The notes under the pieces: model-generated
Told to the model about the DNA's origin: nothing
Database searches by the model: none
What the model saw: the letters and a program-made list of their open reading frames with translations, nothing else
Part shown: one piece after another, positions 55,716 through 64,000 of the stretch
Layout: each line of letters starts with the position of its first letter
How positions within the stretch are numbered: position 1 is the stretch's first letter
Position numbers and translations under genes: made by a program
From: Lishizhenia tianjinensis
Lineage (GTDB): Bacteria; Bacteroidota; Bacteroidia; Flavobacteriales_D; Crocinitomicaceae
Direction: 5' to 3'
Length of the DNA: 64,000 nt
Assembly (NCBI GenBank): GCA_943330745.2
Contig: CALQIX020000008.1
Location: 1-64,000, forward strand

Positions 55716-56969
55716 CTATCCAGCACTAACAATCGTCATTTGCGACCAATCCAAATAAGTTTTCGCTAATAATTGAATTTTTTCTGGTGTAATCTCATGA
55801 ATTTTTTTGATATACCGATCATAAAATGAAATATCCAATCCAAAGGCTTGTACACCTACATACAAATCGGTCATCGCATAAGGTCCGTCGGCACTTTTAA
55901 GTAATTGGCCCAATAGGTAATTCCTTACCAAATTCAACTCTTCAGCAGGAATTAATTCATGATGGAGCTTTTCAATTTCAGCTCGAATCTCAGCAATAGC
56001 AGCATCTTTATGTTCTTTACCAACCTCGGTTGCAATTAAGAAATATCCGGTTTCATGAAATTCAGAAAGCATGGATCCCACCCCATAAGTAAACCCTTTG
56101 TCCTCCCGTAAATTACTCATCAATCTGCTACCAAAATAGTCCCCTAAAATGGTGTTTAATATCGTGAAGTCAACGAAATCTTCCTTTTTACGATTAAATA
56201 AGATTCTTCCCACGCGAATAGCTGTTTGCAAAGCACCTTCTTTCTCTGTATGAAAAACCCCAGGAATGTTTTGTAAGTTTTGGTTATATTCTAACGCAAG
56301 ATTATTGACAAAAGGAATCAATAAATCTTCCATGGAAACAATAGTTTCTTCTTGGAAAGAGCCAATCAGCACCACTTTAAATAATCCGGAAAGATAAAAT
56401 GCTTTGTGAAAATCAATAATTTCCTTTCGCGTAATTGAATCATAATTATCTTCATTGATTACTCTTCCGTATTGGCTATTGGCAAATAGGTTCTTTGAAA
56501 ACTCTCTTTGAGCCAAAAAGCTAACTTTTTGCATATTTATTCGGAGTTTTTGCTTCCTATCTTCCTTCAATTCTTGAATTTCCGATTCACTGAAAGTAAC
56601 TGCTGAAATACTTTGACAAAAAAGCACTAGTAATTCCGCCAACTTATCATTCAATCCGTATAAACTGACAACAACAGATTCATGACCTAATGAAATATCA
56701 TGAAAGCCTCCTAAATTATCTAATTCTGTATGTATTTCAGTTGAGTTCATATTATCCGTTCCGGACAATAATAATCCACTGACCAAAGAGGCCAAACCAA
56801 TTTTTCCGTTTGTACTTCCGGCATTGAAATATAACTCAATGCGTGATGTAGCATTTGGAACTTGTTTCTGAACAAAAAATGGAATGGGAAATTCAGTTCG
56901 AATTTCAGGAGCAACAAAATTAATAGAATCAATTTGTTTCAAATCAGGAGTTTGTAATCTATCTACCAT
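55716..56969 (-). CDS. M16-family peptidase-like protein, probably inactive partner
   Basis: 417 residues from the ATG at 56969, which overlaps the upstream stop codon (TAATG); a longer in-frame start would run into the upstream gene. It has two M16 (pitrilysin/insulinase) half-barrels: the N-terminal domain with FFVQKQVPNATSRIELYFNAGS and the C-terminal with LNTILGDYFGSRLMSNLREDKGFTYG (landmark in pieces). The zinc motif HxxEH is absent, replaced by an unrelated stretch, so this copy likely serves as the substrate-binding partner of the active subunit encoded just upstream, as in two-subunit M16B enzymes. Confidence 0.9.
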   Translation of the reverse strand: MVDRLQTPDLKQIDSINFVAPEIRTEFPIPFFVQKQVPNATSRIELYFNAGSTNGKIGLASLVSGLLLSGTDNMNSTEIHTELDNLGGFHDISLGHESVVVSLYGLNDKLAELLVLFCQSISAVTFSESEIQELKEDRKQKLRINMQKVSFLAQREFSKNLFANSQYGRVINEDNYDSITRKEIIDFHKAFYLSGLFKVVLIGSFQEETIVSMEDLLIPFVNNLALEYNQNLQNIPGVFHTEKEGALQTAIRVGRILFNRKKEDFVDFTILNTILGDYFGSRLMSNLREDKGFTYGVGSMLSEFHETGYFLIATEVGKEHKDAAIAEIRAEIEKLHHELIPAEELNLVRNYLLGQLLKSADGPYAMTDLYVGVQAFGLDISFYDRYIKKIHEITPEKIQLLAKTYLDWSQMTIVSAG

Positions 56970-58207
56970 TATTTTGTGCTTTTGATTCGTAAAACAGAAC
57001 AATTTTTCTTCTTTAAAATACTTTTTCCCAAGGTACTCATCTGTTTAGGGGTAATTGATTGATAGACCATTAAATCCTCATTTATTCCTGCTGCATCTCC
57101 GAGTAATTCGAAATGGCATAAATTCATTGCCCGATTCAATAATCCTTGATCTTGAAATTCGCGCGCTGTCCGAATTTTTATGTTTAATCTTTCTAATTCT
57201 ACGACTGACATTTCTCTTGAAACAAACTCATCAATAATTTTCCAAATTTCAACGTCCACTTGCTCGAAAGAAACACCATCATTGAGTTTTCCTGAGATCA
57301 TTAATAAGCCATCGTCCAAGGATCCTGTAATGTAAGCGCCAATTTCGGAAACCAAATTGAGTTCTTTTTTTAACCGAATGTATAAACGAGAAGATTTTTC
57401 GCGACCCAAGGCATCTGAAATCATATCAGACACGTAATATTCCATTGTTTTTCTTGATGCCATTTTGAATGCATAATAAAATGCATTTGCAGGAACATTT
57501 CGTTCAAGCGTCAATTCCCGAAATTCTTTTTGAATAGGTTCGGAAGGTAAAATCCGTGCCGGCTTTAATTTCCCCGGGATATTACCAAACCAATATTCAA
57601 CGCGTTCTTTGATATATGAAAATTCAAAATTGCCAGCCACACATAAAATCGCATTTCCGGGATGGTAGTATTTTTGGAAAAATGCTTTGACGTCCTCCAT
57701 TTTTGCATCCTGTATGTGCTTAATGTCTTTGCCAATAGTCGCCCATTTATAGGGGTGTTTTTTATATGCCAAGGGACGTAATTCAAGCCACACATCCCCA
57801 TACGGTTGATTCAAATAGCGTTGTTTAAATTCCTCTATCACTACCTGACGTTGCACTTCCAAACTTTTATCGGTAAAAGCCAAGGATAACATTCGATCGC
57901 TTTCCAACCAGAGCGCAGTATCCAAATTTTGAGCAGGAAGAACATCGTAATAATTAGTGATATCATTGCTCGTAAAAGCATTGCTTTCACCCCCAGCACG
58001 TTGCAAAGGCGCATCAAAATCAGGAATATTTATTGATCCACCAAACATAAGGTGCTCAAACAAATGGGCAAAACCAGTTTTCTCCTCCGATTCATCTCGA
58101 GCACCAACATCATATAAGGTATTCACCACTGCCATTGGAGTTGTAATATCTTTATGGAATATCACTTTTAATCCGTTATCTAACTCAAATCGTTCAAATT
58201 CAATCAT
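56969..58207 (-). CDS. M16-family zinc peptidase, catalytic subunit
   Basis: 412 residues. The inverted zinc motif HLFEH lies at residues 48-52 (ligands His48 and His52, catalytic Glu51), with the third ligand Glu about 75-80 residues later in the VVIEEFKQR region. The C-terminal half-barrel contains LKKELNLVSEIGAYITGS. These enzymes degrade peptides, and bacterial forms may work in the periplasm or cytoplasm; no signal peptide is visible, so cytoplasmic is likely. Its start overlaps the end of the nitronate monooxygenase gene by 8 bp and its stop overlaps the inactive partner's start. Confidence 0.93.
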   Translation of the reverse strand: MIEFERFELDNGLKVIFHKDITTPMAVVNTLYDVGARDESEEKTGFAHLFEHLMFGGSINIPDFDAPLQRAGGESNAFTSNDITNYYDVLPAQNLDTALWLESDRMLSLAFTDKSLEVQRQVVIEEFKQRYLNQPYGDVWLELRPLAYKKHPYKWATIGKDIKHIQDAKMEDVKAFFQKYYHPGNAILCVAGNFEFSYIKERVEYWFGNIPGKLKPARILPSEPIQKEFRELTLERNVPANAFYYAFKMASRKTMEYYVSDMISDALGREKSSRLYIRLKKELNLVSEIGAYITGSLDDGLLMISGKLNDGVSFEQVDVEIWKIIDEFVSREMSVVELERLNIKIRTAREFQDQGLLNRAMNLCHFELLGDAAGINEDLMVYQSITPKQMSTLGKSILKKKNCSVLRIKSTK

Positions 58208-59168
58208 TAAATGAAAATTTAGGTGAATTTTGTTCCAACTTGGCTTGGTTAAATTCTGTTATTATTTCTATTACAACCTCCGAAGCGGGAAGGATAGATT
58301 CTATTAATCCGGCAATTTGACCAATTTCAAGTTCTCCTTCAATCAAATCACCCTCAAACATGCCTTTTTTAGCTCTTCCTCTACCAAGAAGTTGTTCTAA
58401 TTCTGTTGTGCTCGTCCCCCGAGAATATGCTCGTTCCAATTGGGTATAAAATTCATTTTTTAAGAGTCTGACAGGGGTTAATTCTTTTAATGTTAGAACT
58501 GTATCACCTTCCGCCGAATGAATTATTTTATTTTTAAAATTCTGGTGAGCACTTGATTCTGTGGTTGCCACAAAACGACTTCCAATTTGAACCCCATCCG
58601 CACCTAGATTCATCGCAGCAAGCATTGCTCGTCCGGTTCCAATTCCTCCAGCGGCAATGATTGGTATCGTAATTTCTTTAGCCACCATGGGTATTAAACA
58701 CATTGTAGTTGTTTCATCACGACCATTATGACCACCCGCTTCAAATCCTTCAGCCACAACGGCATCTACGCCAGCTTCTTGAGCTTTCATTGCAAATTTT
58801 ACACTAGAAACGACATGAACGACAGTTATTCCATGAGATTTAAGGTGATTTGTCCATGTTTTAGGATTACCTGCTGAGGTAAAAACAATAGGAACCTTAT
58901 GCTTAATGATTGTTTCAACGTGTTTGTCAATATCCGGATAGAGCATTGGTAAATTCACTGCAAATGGGCTTTCCGTTGCTTGCTTGCATTTGCGAATTTG
59001 CTCGTCCAACACATCAGGATACATTGATCCAGAACCAAGAATACCTAAGCCACCAGCATTTGAAACCGCCGAAGCTAATTCCCAGCCTGAACACCAAATC
59101 ATTCCGGCTTGAATAAGTGGATAACGTATTCCAAAAAGTTCGGTGATACGGTTTGTGTTTTTTGACAT
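58200..59168 (-). CDS. Nitronate monooxygenase / 2-nitropropane dioxygenase-like flavoprotein
   Basis: A 322-residue FMN-binding TIM-barrel enzyme. The opening FGIRYPLIQAGM, the SNAGGLGILGSG loop (about residues 35-46), the block EGFEAGGHNGRDETTT near 140-155 with the His typical of the active site, and AAGGIGTGRAMLAAMNLGADGVQIGSRF near 171-198 (landmark in pieces) are characteristic. Family members oxidise nitronates, and the related FabK reduces enoyl-ACP; sequence alone does not decide. It is the first gene of a run with the two M16 peptidases, overlapping the first by 8 bp. Confidence 0.88.
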   Translation of the reverse strand: MSKNTNRITELFGIRYPLIQAGMIWCSGWELASAVSNAGGLGILGSGSMYPDVLDEQIRKCKQATESPFAVNLPMLYPDIDKHVETIIKHKVPIVFTSAGNPKTWTNHLKSHGITVVHVVSSVKFAMKAQEAGVDAVVAEGFEAGGHNGRDETTTMCLIPMVAKEITIPIIAAGGIGTGRAMLAAMNLGADGVQIGSRFVATTESSAHQNFKNKIIHSAEGDTVLTLKELTPVRLLKNEFYTQLERAYSRGTSTTELEQLLGRGRAKKGMFEGDLIEGELEIGQIAGLIESILPASEVVIEIITEFNQAKLEQNSPKFSFND

Positions 59169-59275
59169 AAAAAAAATTAGGAACTACGAATTTACTCAAA
59201 AAATGGGCTGCAATAGGAACCAAAAAATAAATCTATAAAAAATGATTGACTCATCTATTTATTTGTCTTACTCCG

Positions 59276-59283
59276 TACCTTTG
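59276..59283 (+). promoter_or_regulatory. -7 box abutting the SCO1 start codon
   Basis: TACCTTTG matches TAnnTTTG exactly and ends 4 nt before the ATG at 59288, so the transcript would be leaderless or nearly so. Confidence 0.5.
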
Positions 59284-59287
59284 TTGC

Positions 59288-59950
59288 ATGAAAAAAATGA
59301 TTGGGATTGGAGTTGTTTTACTGGTTTTTGTACCCATTGCCTATTTTTTACTTCCCAAAAAAACAGATGAAAAAAGTCCAGAGGTATTGAATCCGATTGA
59401 TTTAAATCCGGAAACTGTTGACCAAAATCTTTTACAAGTCGGACAAGGACATACAATTGGAACATTCTCTTTTCAAAACCAATTTGGTAAGTGGATCAGT
59501 TTGAATGATGTGAAAGGAAAAGTGTTTGTGGCGGAATATTTTTTCACCACTTGCCAAACGATTTGTCCTAAAATGAACGATCAAATGCAACGCGTTCAAG
59601 CAGCCTTTAAAAATGAATCGCAGTTTTCCATCTTAAGTTTTACGGTAAATCCTGAAGTGGATACCATTGACCAACTAAAAAGATATGCCGATGAACATGG
59701 CGCCATAGCCGGAAAATGGCATTTTTTAACAGGAAACAAGGAGAAATTATATGAGGCTGCTCGAAAATCTTTTTTTCTTTTGAAGAAATCGGAAGTGGAG
59801 AATCAAGGAGATGTTGGTACTGATTTTATTCATACTAATAATTTTGTGTTGATTGACAAACAACTCAGAATTCGGGGCTATTACGATGGAACAAATTCCA
59901 AGGATGTGGATAAGCTCATGGAAGATGTTCGGTTGATTTTAGCTGAATAA
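59288..59950 (+). CDS. SCO1/SenC copper chaperone-like thioredoxin-fold protein
   Basis: 220 residues from the ATG at 59288; an upstream in-frame start would add 14 unlikely residues across the promoter. An N-terminal helix (5-22) anchors the protein outside the inner membrane. The thioredoxin fold has the copper ligands Cys89 and Cys93 in TTCQTICPKM, and the third ligand, a His, near residue 180 in DFIHTNNFVLID. SCO proteins deliver copper to the CuA site of cytochrome c oxidase. No oxidase genes are in the window. It is followed after 48 bp by the DUF2927 gene. Confidence 0.93.
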   Translation: MKKMIGIGVVLLVFVPIAYFLLPKKTDEKSPEVLNPIDLNPETVDQNLLQVGQGHTIGTFSFQNQFGKWISLNDVKGKVFVAEYFFTTCQTICPKMNDQMQRVQAAFKNESQFSILSFTVNPEVDTIDQLKRYADEHGAIAGKWHFLTGNKEKLYEAARKSFFLLKKSEVENQGDVGTDFIHTNNFVLIDKQLRIRGYYDGTNSKDVDKLMEDVRLILAE

Positions 59951-59998
59951 TAGTGTAACAAAGAGTAGTTTTTTACTTATCAGAGAAACCTACATTGT

Positions 59999-60946
59999 AT
60001 GAAACTCATTGCATTATTGCTGGGCGTTGCCCTATCCAATTTCTATTTTGCGCACACAGATTCTAGTACTTTTTCAGAAGAAACAATGGACTATTTCAGG
60101 AAAATCGTTCTGAGAAAAACAAAAAATCCTGTGGTTTCAACCTGGAAAAAGGACATACAAGTGTTTATTCATCCTGGCAATACAGAATCTGCTTTTTTAC
60201 GAACGGATCAAAACACACAACAGGAGTACAATCAATTAGAAATGGAATTTGACATCATTATTCAAGAGTTAAACACGTGGATTTCAGGCGTCAAACTAAA
60301 GCGTGTGAAGAATATTAAAGAGGCTAACTTTGAAATTTACATAGGATCCGTTGGGGGGTGTAAACTTCTCGATGCCAGTACACGTAATTCACTCGCTAAG
60401 AACTGGTCAATTCAACATTGTCAATTGAGTACAGACAATAAGGAGATTGTGCATGGTTTTGTTTTCTTAGATTTTTACCGAACACCCAATATCCGCGTCA
60501 AAAAAAGATTGTTACGTAAAAAAGTCACTCAAGCACTTGGGTTGTTTAATGAGTCTGACGAAATCAAAGAAAGCATCTTTTTTGATGGTTATTCTGAACA
60601 AGTAAATTACCTTGAAATTGACAAAGAACTGATCCAAATCCTATACAATCACCCTGAGGTAATATCTCAATTGCAGTGTAAATCCATACCGGTAGATGTG
60701 ACTACTAATCAATCTCAATCTGCCCAAATCAAGACAAATCCCATACAAGATGAAATCATATTTTATGTGACAGACGAATTAATTGATGAAACGTATAGAA
60801 TTTATAATTCGCAAGGACAAGTCGTTCATTTTCAAAAAATTGAATCCAATGAAATTCATGTTCCCTTTACCGATTTTGGTAATGGAATGTATTATATTCA
60901 AATCAAAAACAGGGAGCCTACTCGCTTTTTAAAAATGAGTTATTGA
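59999..60946 (+). CDS. DUF2927-domain secreted protein with T9SS-like C-terminal tail
   Basis: 315 residues. A signal peptide (1-20) precedes a DUF2927 domain (about 40-220), recognised by the block RKKVTQALGLFNESDE near residue 177. DUF2927 is a metzincin-like fold of unknown function, but the HExxH zinc motif is not present. The last 75 residues (about 240-315) have the features of a type A sorting domain: NPIQDEIIFYV, YRIYNSQGQVV and GNGMYYIQI, so it is likely exported through T9SS. Its promoter is not clear; a near-match TACATTGT ends two bases before the start codon. Confidence 0.7.
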   Translation: MKLIALLLGVALSNFYFAHTDSSTFSEETMDYFRKIVLRKTKNPVVSTWKKDIQVFIHPGNTESAFLRTDQNTQQEYNQLEMEFDIIIQELNTWISGVKLKRVKNIKEANFEIYIGSVGGCKLLDASTRNSLAKNWSIQHCQLSTDNKEIVHGFVFLDFYRTPNIRVKKRLLRKKVTQALGLFNESDEIKESIFFDGYSEQVNYLEIDKELIQILYNHPEVISQLQCKSIPVDVTTNQSQSAQIKTNPIQDEIIFYVTDELIDETYRIYNSQGQVVHFQKIESNEIHVPFTDFGNGMYYIQIKNREPTRFLKMSY

Positions 60947-60947
60947 T

Positions 60948-62396
60948 TTAGAATTCAGCATTTTGTGGGGTTCTTGGAAAAGGAATAACATCGCGAATAT
61001 TGGACATACCCGTAACGAACATCACCATGCGCTCAAAGCCTAAACCGAAACCGGCGTGTGGTACCGTACCAAATTTTCGTGTATCCATGTACCAAGATAA
61101 TTCCTCAGGATGAATTCCAAACTCTTCGCATTTTTTGTGAAGTACATCATAGCGCTCCTCGCGTTGCGAACCACCCACAATTTCTCCAATACCCGGAAAA
61201 AGTACATCCATGGCAGCAACTGTTTTATTATCATCGTTCAAACGCATATAAAACGCTTTGATTTGAGCAGGATAATTCGTTAATATCACCGGGCATTTAA
61301 ACTCTTTTTCAACCAAATACCGTTCGTGTTCACTTTGCAAATCTATGCCCCATGAAACATCATATTTAAATTTCTTCTTTTTGTAATGATTCGAGTTTAA
61401 CAATACATCAATTGCTTCTGTATAAGTCAATCGTTTGAAAGGATTTTTTATCACGAATTCTAAGCGCTCAATTAGGGAAAGTTCGTTTCGCTCGTTTTGA
61501 GGTTTTTGTGCTTGTTCTTGGCTTTCTCGATCACTAAGAAATTTCAAATCTTCCGAACACGTTTCAAGAATATAGGAACAAATGTGTTTCAAAAAATCTT
61601 CAGTAAGATCCATATTATCTTTCAAATCATTGAAAGCCACTTCCGGTTCAATCATCCAAAATTCCGCTAAATGCCGAGAAGTATTAGAATTTTCAGCGCG
61701 AAATGTAGGCCCAAAGGTATATACTTGACCTAAAGCCAATGCAGCTAATTCAGCTTCCAACTGACCTGAAACGGTTAAGTTCACTGGTTTTCCGAAGAAA
61801 TCTTCTTTAAAATTAACTGACCCATCCTCGTTCAATGGCGGGTTTTTAGCATCTAAGTTGGTAACACGAAACATTTCTCCTGCGCCCTCTGCATCCGATC
61901 CGGTAATGATGGGTGTGTGCAAATAGAAAAAACCTCTGTCATTAAAAAACGAATGGATGGCATACGAAACGTGGTGACGTATTCTAAAAACCGCTCCAAA
62001 AGTATTGGTTCTAAAACGCAAATGTGCTTGTTCACGAAGAAATTCCAAACTATGTCGTTTTGGTTGCATGACCGTTTTTTGAACATCATCTGGATTAGCA
62101 TCTCCTAAAATTTCAATTGCTTCAACTTGTAATTCTACAGATTGGCCCGAACCAATTGATTCTATTAATGTTCCAGTAATAGATAGGGCAGAGGCAGTGG
62201 TAATACGTTTTAAAAGTGTTTCATCGAATTTTTCAAAATCAACAACAGCCTGCAATGTTGCCATGCATGAACCATCATTTAATTGAATAAATCGATTGCT
62301 TCTAAAGGCTCGTACCCACCCTTTTACGGTAATGGAAGTATTAACTAATTGTTGACCTTCTTTCCCTAAAATTTCTGCTATTTTCCATCTTTTCAT
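60948..62396 (-). CDS. asnS: Asparaginyl-tRNA synthetase
   Basis: A class IIb synthetase of 482 residues that charges tRNA-Asn with asparagine. The N-terminal OB fold (about 15-115, VKGWVRAFR) binds the anticodon. Class II motif 1 lies near residue 150 ([19 protein letters not shown]), motif 2 near 231-245 ([22 protein letters not shown], quoted as landmark in part), and motif 3 near the C-terminus ([10 protein letters not shown]). AsnRS rather than AspRS is indicated by the TFRAENSNT block. The stop lies 2 bp from the convergent DUF2927 gene. Confidence 0.96.
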   Translation of the reverse strand: MKRWKIAEILGKEGQQLVNTSITVKGWVRAFRSNRFIQLNDGSCMATLQAVVDFEKFDETLLKRITTASALSITGTLIESIGSGQSVELQVEAIEILGDANPDDVQKTVMQPKRHSLEFLREQAHLRFRTNTFGAVFRIRHHVSYAIHSFFNDRGFFYLHTPIITGSDAEGAGEMFRVTNLDAKNPPLNEDGSVNFKEDFFGKPVNLTVSGQLEAELAALALGQVYTFGPTFRAENSNTSRHLAEFWMIEPEVAFNDLKDNMDLTEDFLKHICSYILETCSEDLKFLSDRESQEQAQKPQNERNELSLIERLEFVIKNPFKRLTYTEAIDVLLNSNHYKKKKFKYDVSWGIDLQSEHERYLVEKEFKCPVILTNYPAQIKAFYMRLNDDNKTVAAMDVLFPGIGEIVGGSQREERYDVLHKKCEEFGIHPEELSWYMDTRKFGTVPHAGFGLGFERMVMFVTGMSNIRDVIPFPRTPQNAEF

Positions 62397-62400
62397 ACTG

Positions 62401-62408
62401 CAAAAATA
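62401..62408 (-). promoter_or_regulatory. -7 box abutting the asnS start codon
   Basis: Minus-strand TATTTTTG matches TAnnTTTG exactly and ends 4 nt before the ATG, again pointing to a leaderless transcript. No TTG is correctly spaced upstream. Confidence 0.45.
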
Positions 62409-62489
62409 ATGGATTAGATTAGAATGCGTTGAAAAGAAAATATGATTTTTATTTATTTTTCATTGAACGCTGACCAGCAAACCCTTTTG

Positions 62490-62894
62490 TTACTTGATTA
62501 GAATGCCCAACGATTGTAACTCATCACGGCGCACAGATGGTGGAAATTGATTTTGAAGTAACTTAGTTACTACCAATTCACCCACTTTTATTGCTTCGGA
62601 TTCTGACGCAAAAGATTGATTTCCTTGCACGGCAGGAATATTCTTTTGATTAATCAGAAGCTTAGTTCCCTTAAAAATTTGATATCCCCAACCATTTTCA
62701 GTTTGAATCGATTTTATTGAATAGTCTGTTTTTTTATTCAATGCAGTGGTTGAATCAACTGTGGAGCTATTGGATTCAATGTTTCTACTCGCTGGGGGCT
62801 CTGTTTCATTGGGAGTGACTGGAGTTTGATTCTCTGTTTTTTGTTCTGTACATGACAACAAAAACAAGATACATAAAGGAAATAACCGAATCAT
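62490..62894 (-). CDS. DUF4907 family lipoprotein
   Basis: 134 residues with a lipobox LLSC (Cys15) and a Thr/Glu/Pro-rich linker to about residue 55. The C-terminal domain (about 57-134) has the DUF4907 pattern: NGWGYQIFKGTKLLINQKNIPAVQG (in pieces), then FASESEAIKVGELVVTKL and FPPSVRRDELQSLGI. The family occurs in Bacteroidota, often beside Kelch-repeat T9SS proteins, as here. Function unknown. Its start overlaps the stop of the Kelch gene by 4 bp (ATGA), so the two are translationally coupled. Confidence 0.75.
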   Translation of the reverse strand: MIRLFPLCILFLLSCTEQKTENQTPVTPNETEPPASRNIESNSSTVDSTTALNKKTDYSIKSIQTENGWGYQIFKGTKLLINQKNIPAVQGNQSFASESEAIKVGELVVTKLLQNQFPPSVRRDELQSLGILIK

Positions 62895-64000
62895 AATTTT
62901 GAAAAAGTAGTGTGGAAACTTTTAGAAGATTGAAATTCAACCGAAATGTAGTAGGTTCCACTTGGGAATTGCTGCATATTCAACACCTGTTTTTCTAATT
63001 GATTTCCTTTAATTTCTTGTATTACATCACCCAACGAATTTATAATTAAAATGGATTGAATTACTTCATTTGGCGAATGCACACAAACAAAATCTTGGGT
63101 CGGATTTGGGTAAATACTTACTTCATTTCCTTGGATTTCATTCACGCCAACCAATTGATAATAGGCATAAAAATCGTCCAAGAATTGATCATTGTATCCT
63201 GTTCCCACGTATCCTACTCCATTCAAACAAAAGGCAATTGCATTTTTTCGAGCAGCACCGGGCAAATTGGCTCGTTGGGACCAGCTATTCGTATAAAAAT
63301 TATATTCATAAAGATCTTTTAAATAGGAATAATCTACTCCTTCTCCGGTTCCAACAAAAGCGGTAGGATAATTTGACCAAGCGCAAGCACCAGAACGAGC
63401 CATACCGGGAAATTGTGCTTTTAAAATCCATTGATCTGTTTGAGGATCATACATCCAAAAATCATTTCTTTTTGTGCCATCATCTCCTGTGCCAACAAAC
63501 CCATTACCTGCTAACGAAAACGCAATGGCTTGCCTTCGTGCTGTGCCTGTAAAATCAGCAATTTGATCCCATGTATTGGTTTGATTGTCGTAAACATAAA
63601 AATCATTTAATAGTCCTGCTGTGCCTTCTCCCGTTCCCACATATGCTTTACCACTCACCACAAATGAAACGGCTTGTCGGCGTGGTTGGCCAATAAAATC
63701 TGCCTTTTGAGACCATGACTCCGTAACTGGATCAAATTCCCATAAATCGTTTAAGTAGGGTACCGTTTGTGCTTGTCCTAAGGCAATATATCCTTTGATA
63801 ACGCCATTATTTTCAACGGAAAAACCACACGCAGACGCGCGTTGTAAACCATTACCTAAAATTCCACCAAGCGAGGTTGTTTCATCCCAATCATTTTGAA
63901 AAGGACTATATACATAGCTTTTCCTTTTAAATTCCACCTCATCTAACCCGCCTACTACCATTCCTATTGATCCCAACGAAAATGCTGAGGCAGAAGCCTT
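62891..64000 (-). CDS. Kelch-repeat T9SS-exported protein (5' end outside window)
   Basis: The open frame runs through the right edge, so only the C-terminal 369 residues or so are visible; the upstream codons continue in frame with KASASAFSLGS, part of a Kelch blade. At least five Kelch blades are seen, each with a Gly-rich strand (YVGTGEG, FVGTGDD), then DFYVYDNQTNTW or DFWMYDPQTDQW, forming a beta-propeller. The final 80 residues are a type A sorting domain (SIYPNPTQDFVCV ... GTYYISV). It should be secreted and cell-surface displayed. It overlaps the DUF4907 lipoprotein gene by 4 bp. Confidence 0.88.
   Translation of the reverse strand, partial: KASASAFSLGSIGMVVGGLDEVEFKRKSYVYSPFQNDWDETTSLGGILGNGLQRASACGFSVENNGVIKGYIALGQAQTVPYLNDLWEFDPVTESWSQKADFIGQPRRQAVSFVVSGKAYVGTGEGTAGLLNDFYVYDNQTNTWDQIADFTGTARRQAIAFSLAGNGFVGTGDDGTKRNDFWMYDPQTDQWILKAQFPGMARSGACAWSNYPTAFVGTGEGVDYSYLKDLYEYNFYTNSWSQRANLPGAARKNAIAFCLNGVGYVGTGYNDQFLDDFYAYYQLVGVNEIQGNEVSIYPNPTQDFVCVHSPNEVIQSILIINSLGDVIQEIKGNQLEKQVLNMQQFPSGTYYISVEFQSSKSFHTTFSKL

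Noticed and set aside
59246-59287. In-frame upstream start for the SCO1 gene
   Set aside because: It would cross the exact -7 box at 59276-59283 and add residues unlike a signal anchor.

Overview
The window reads as chromosomal DNA of a free-living Bacteroidota bacterium, most likely a flavobacterium of the Crocinitomicaceae/Fluviicola type. This is inferred from AT-rich DNA, promoters of the Bacteroidota form (TTG, a 17-21 bp gap, then TAnnTTTG), little sign of Shine-Dalgarno sequences, abundant type IX secretion (T9SS) C-terminal sorting domains of both type A and type B, GEVED-domain adhesins, a bacillithiol gene and the truB-uppP-DUF3098-ftsX gene order. No phage, IS element, CRISPR array or rRNA operon is visible. 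Nearly all genes are intact.

Layout. 0-6.5 kb: the end of a probable VIT-type transporter, a DUF2231-like membrane protein, an acyl-CoA dehydrogenase, anmK (wall recycling), an O-methyltransferase with a lipoprotein, and rpoN with a PAP2-like membrane protein. 6.5-10 kb: a minus-strand operon of an SH3 lipoprotein, two VanY-type peptidases and a fused SpmA-SpmB protein. 10-20.5 kb: a long acyl-CoA dehydrogenase, an NlpC/P60 hydrolase, the ftsX-DUF3098-uppP-truB operon, a membrane-YceI fusion protein, recG, ssb and an SDR oxidoreductase. 20.5-37.6 kb: four consecutive giant T9SS-exported adhesin-like proteins (2143, 1339, 1243 and 900 aa). 37.7-47 kb: thiL, small envelope proteins, a CapA-like protein, gcvP, bshB1 and a membrane pyrophosphatase with a cysteine-rich tail. 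47.2-51.5 kb: tRNA-Phe, an islet with little coding content, and a padR-PspC-EI24 group. 51.5-64 kb: a type A and a type B T9SS substrate, a pair of M16 peptidases with a nitronate monooxygenase-like enzyme, a SCO1 copper chaperone, a DUF2927 protein with a sorting tail, asnS, a DUF4907 lipoprotein and a Kelch-repeat protein cut by the window end.

How it fits together. The cell-envelope theme is strong: wall recycling (anmK), lipid-carrier recycling (uppP), division (ftsX), wall hydrolases (NlpC, two VanY) and six or seven T9SS substrates. The rest is core metabolism (fatty-acid oxidation, glycine cleavage, thiamine, bacillithiol), respiration support (SCO1), membrane energetics (HppA) and information processing (recG, ssb, truB, asnS, rpoN, tRNA-Phe). 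The least ordinary items are the Cys-rich tail on HppA, the carboxypeptidase/SpmAB operon in a lineage that does not sporulate, the membrane-YceI fusion with a TTG start, an SDR whose Tyr/Lys catalytic pair is replaced, and several promoters whose -7 box sits 3-5 nt from the start codon.
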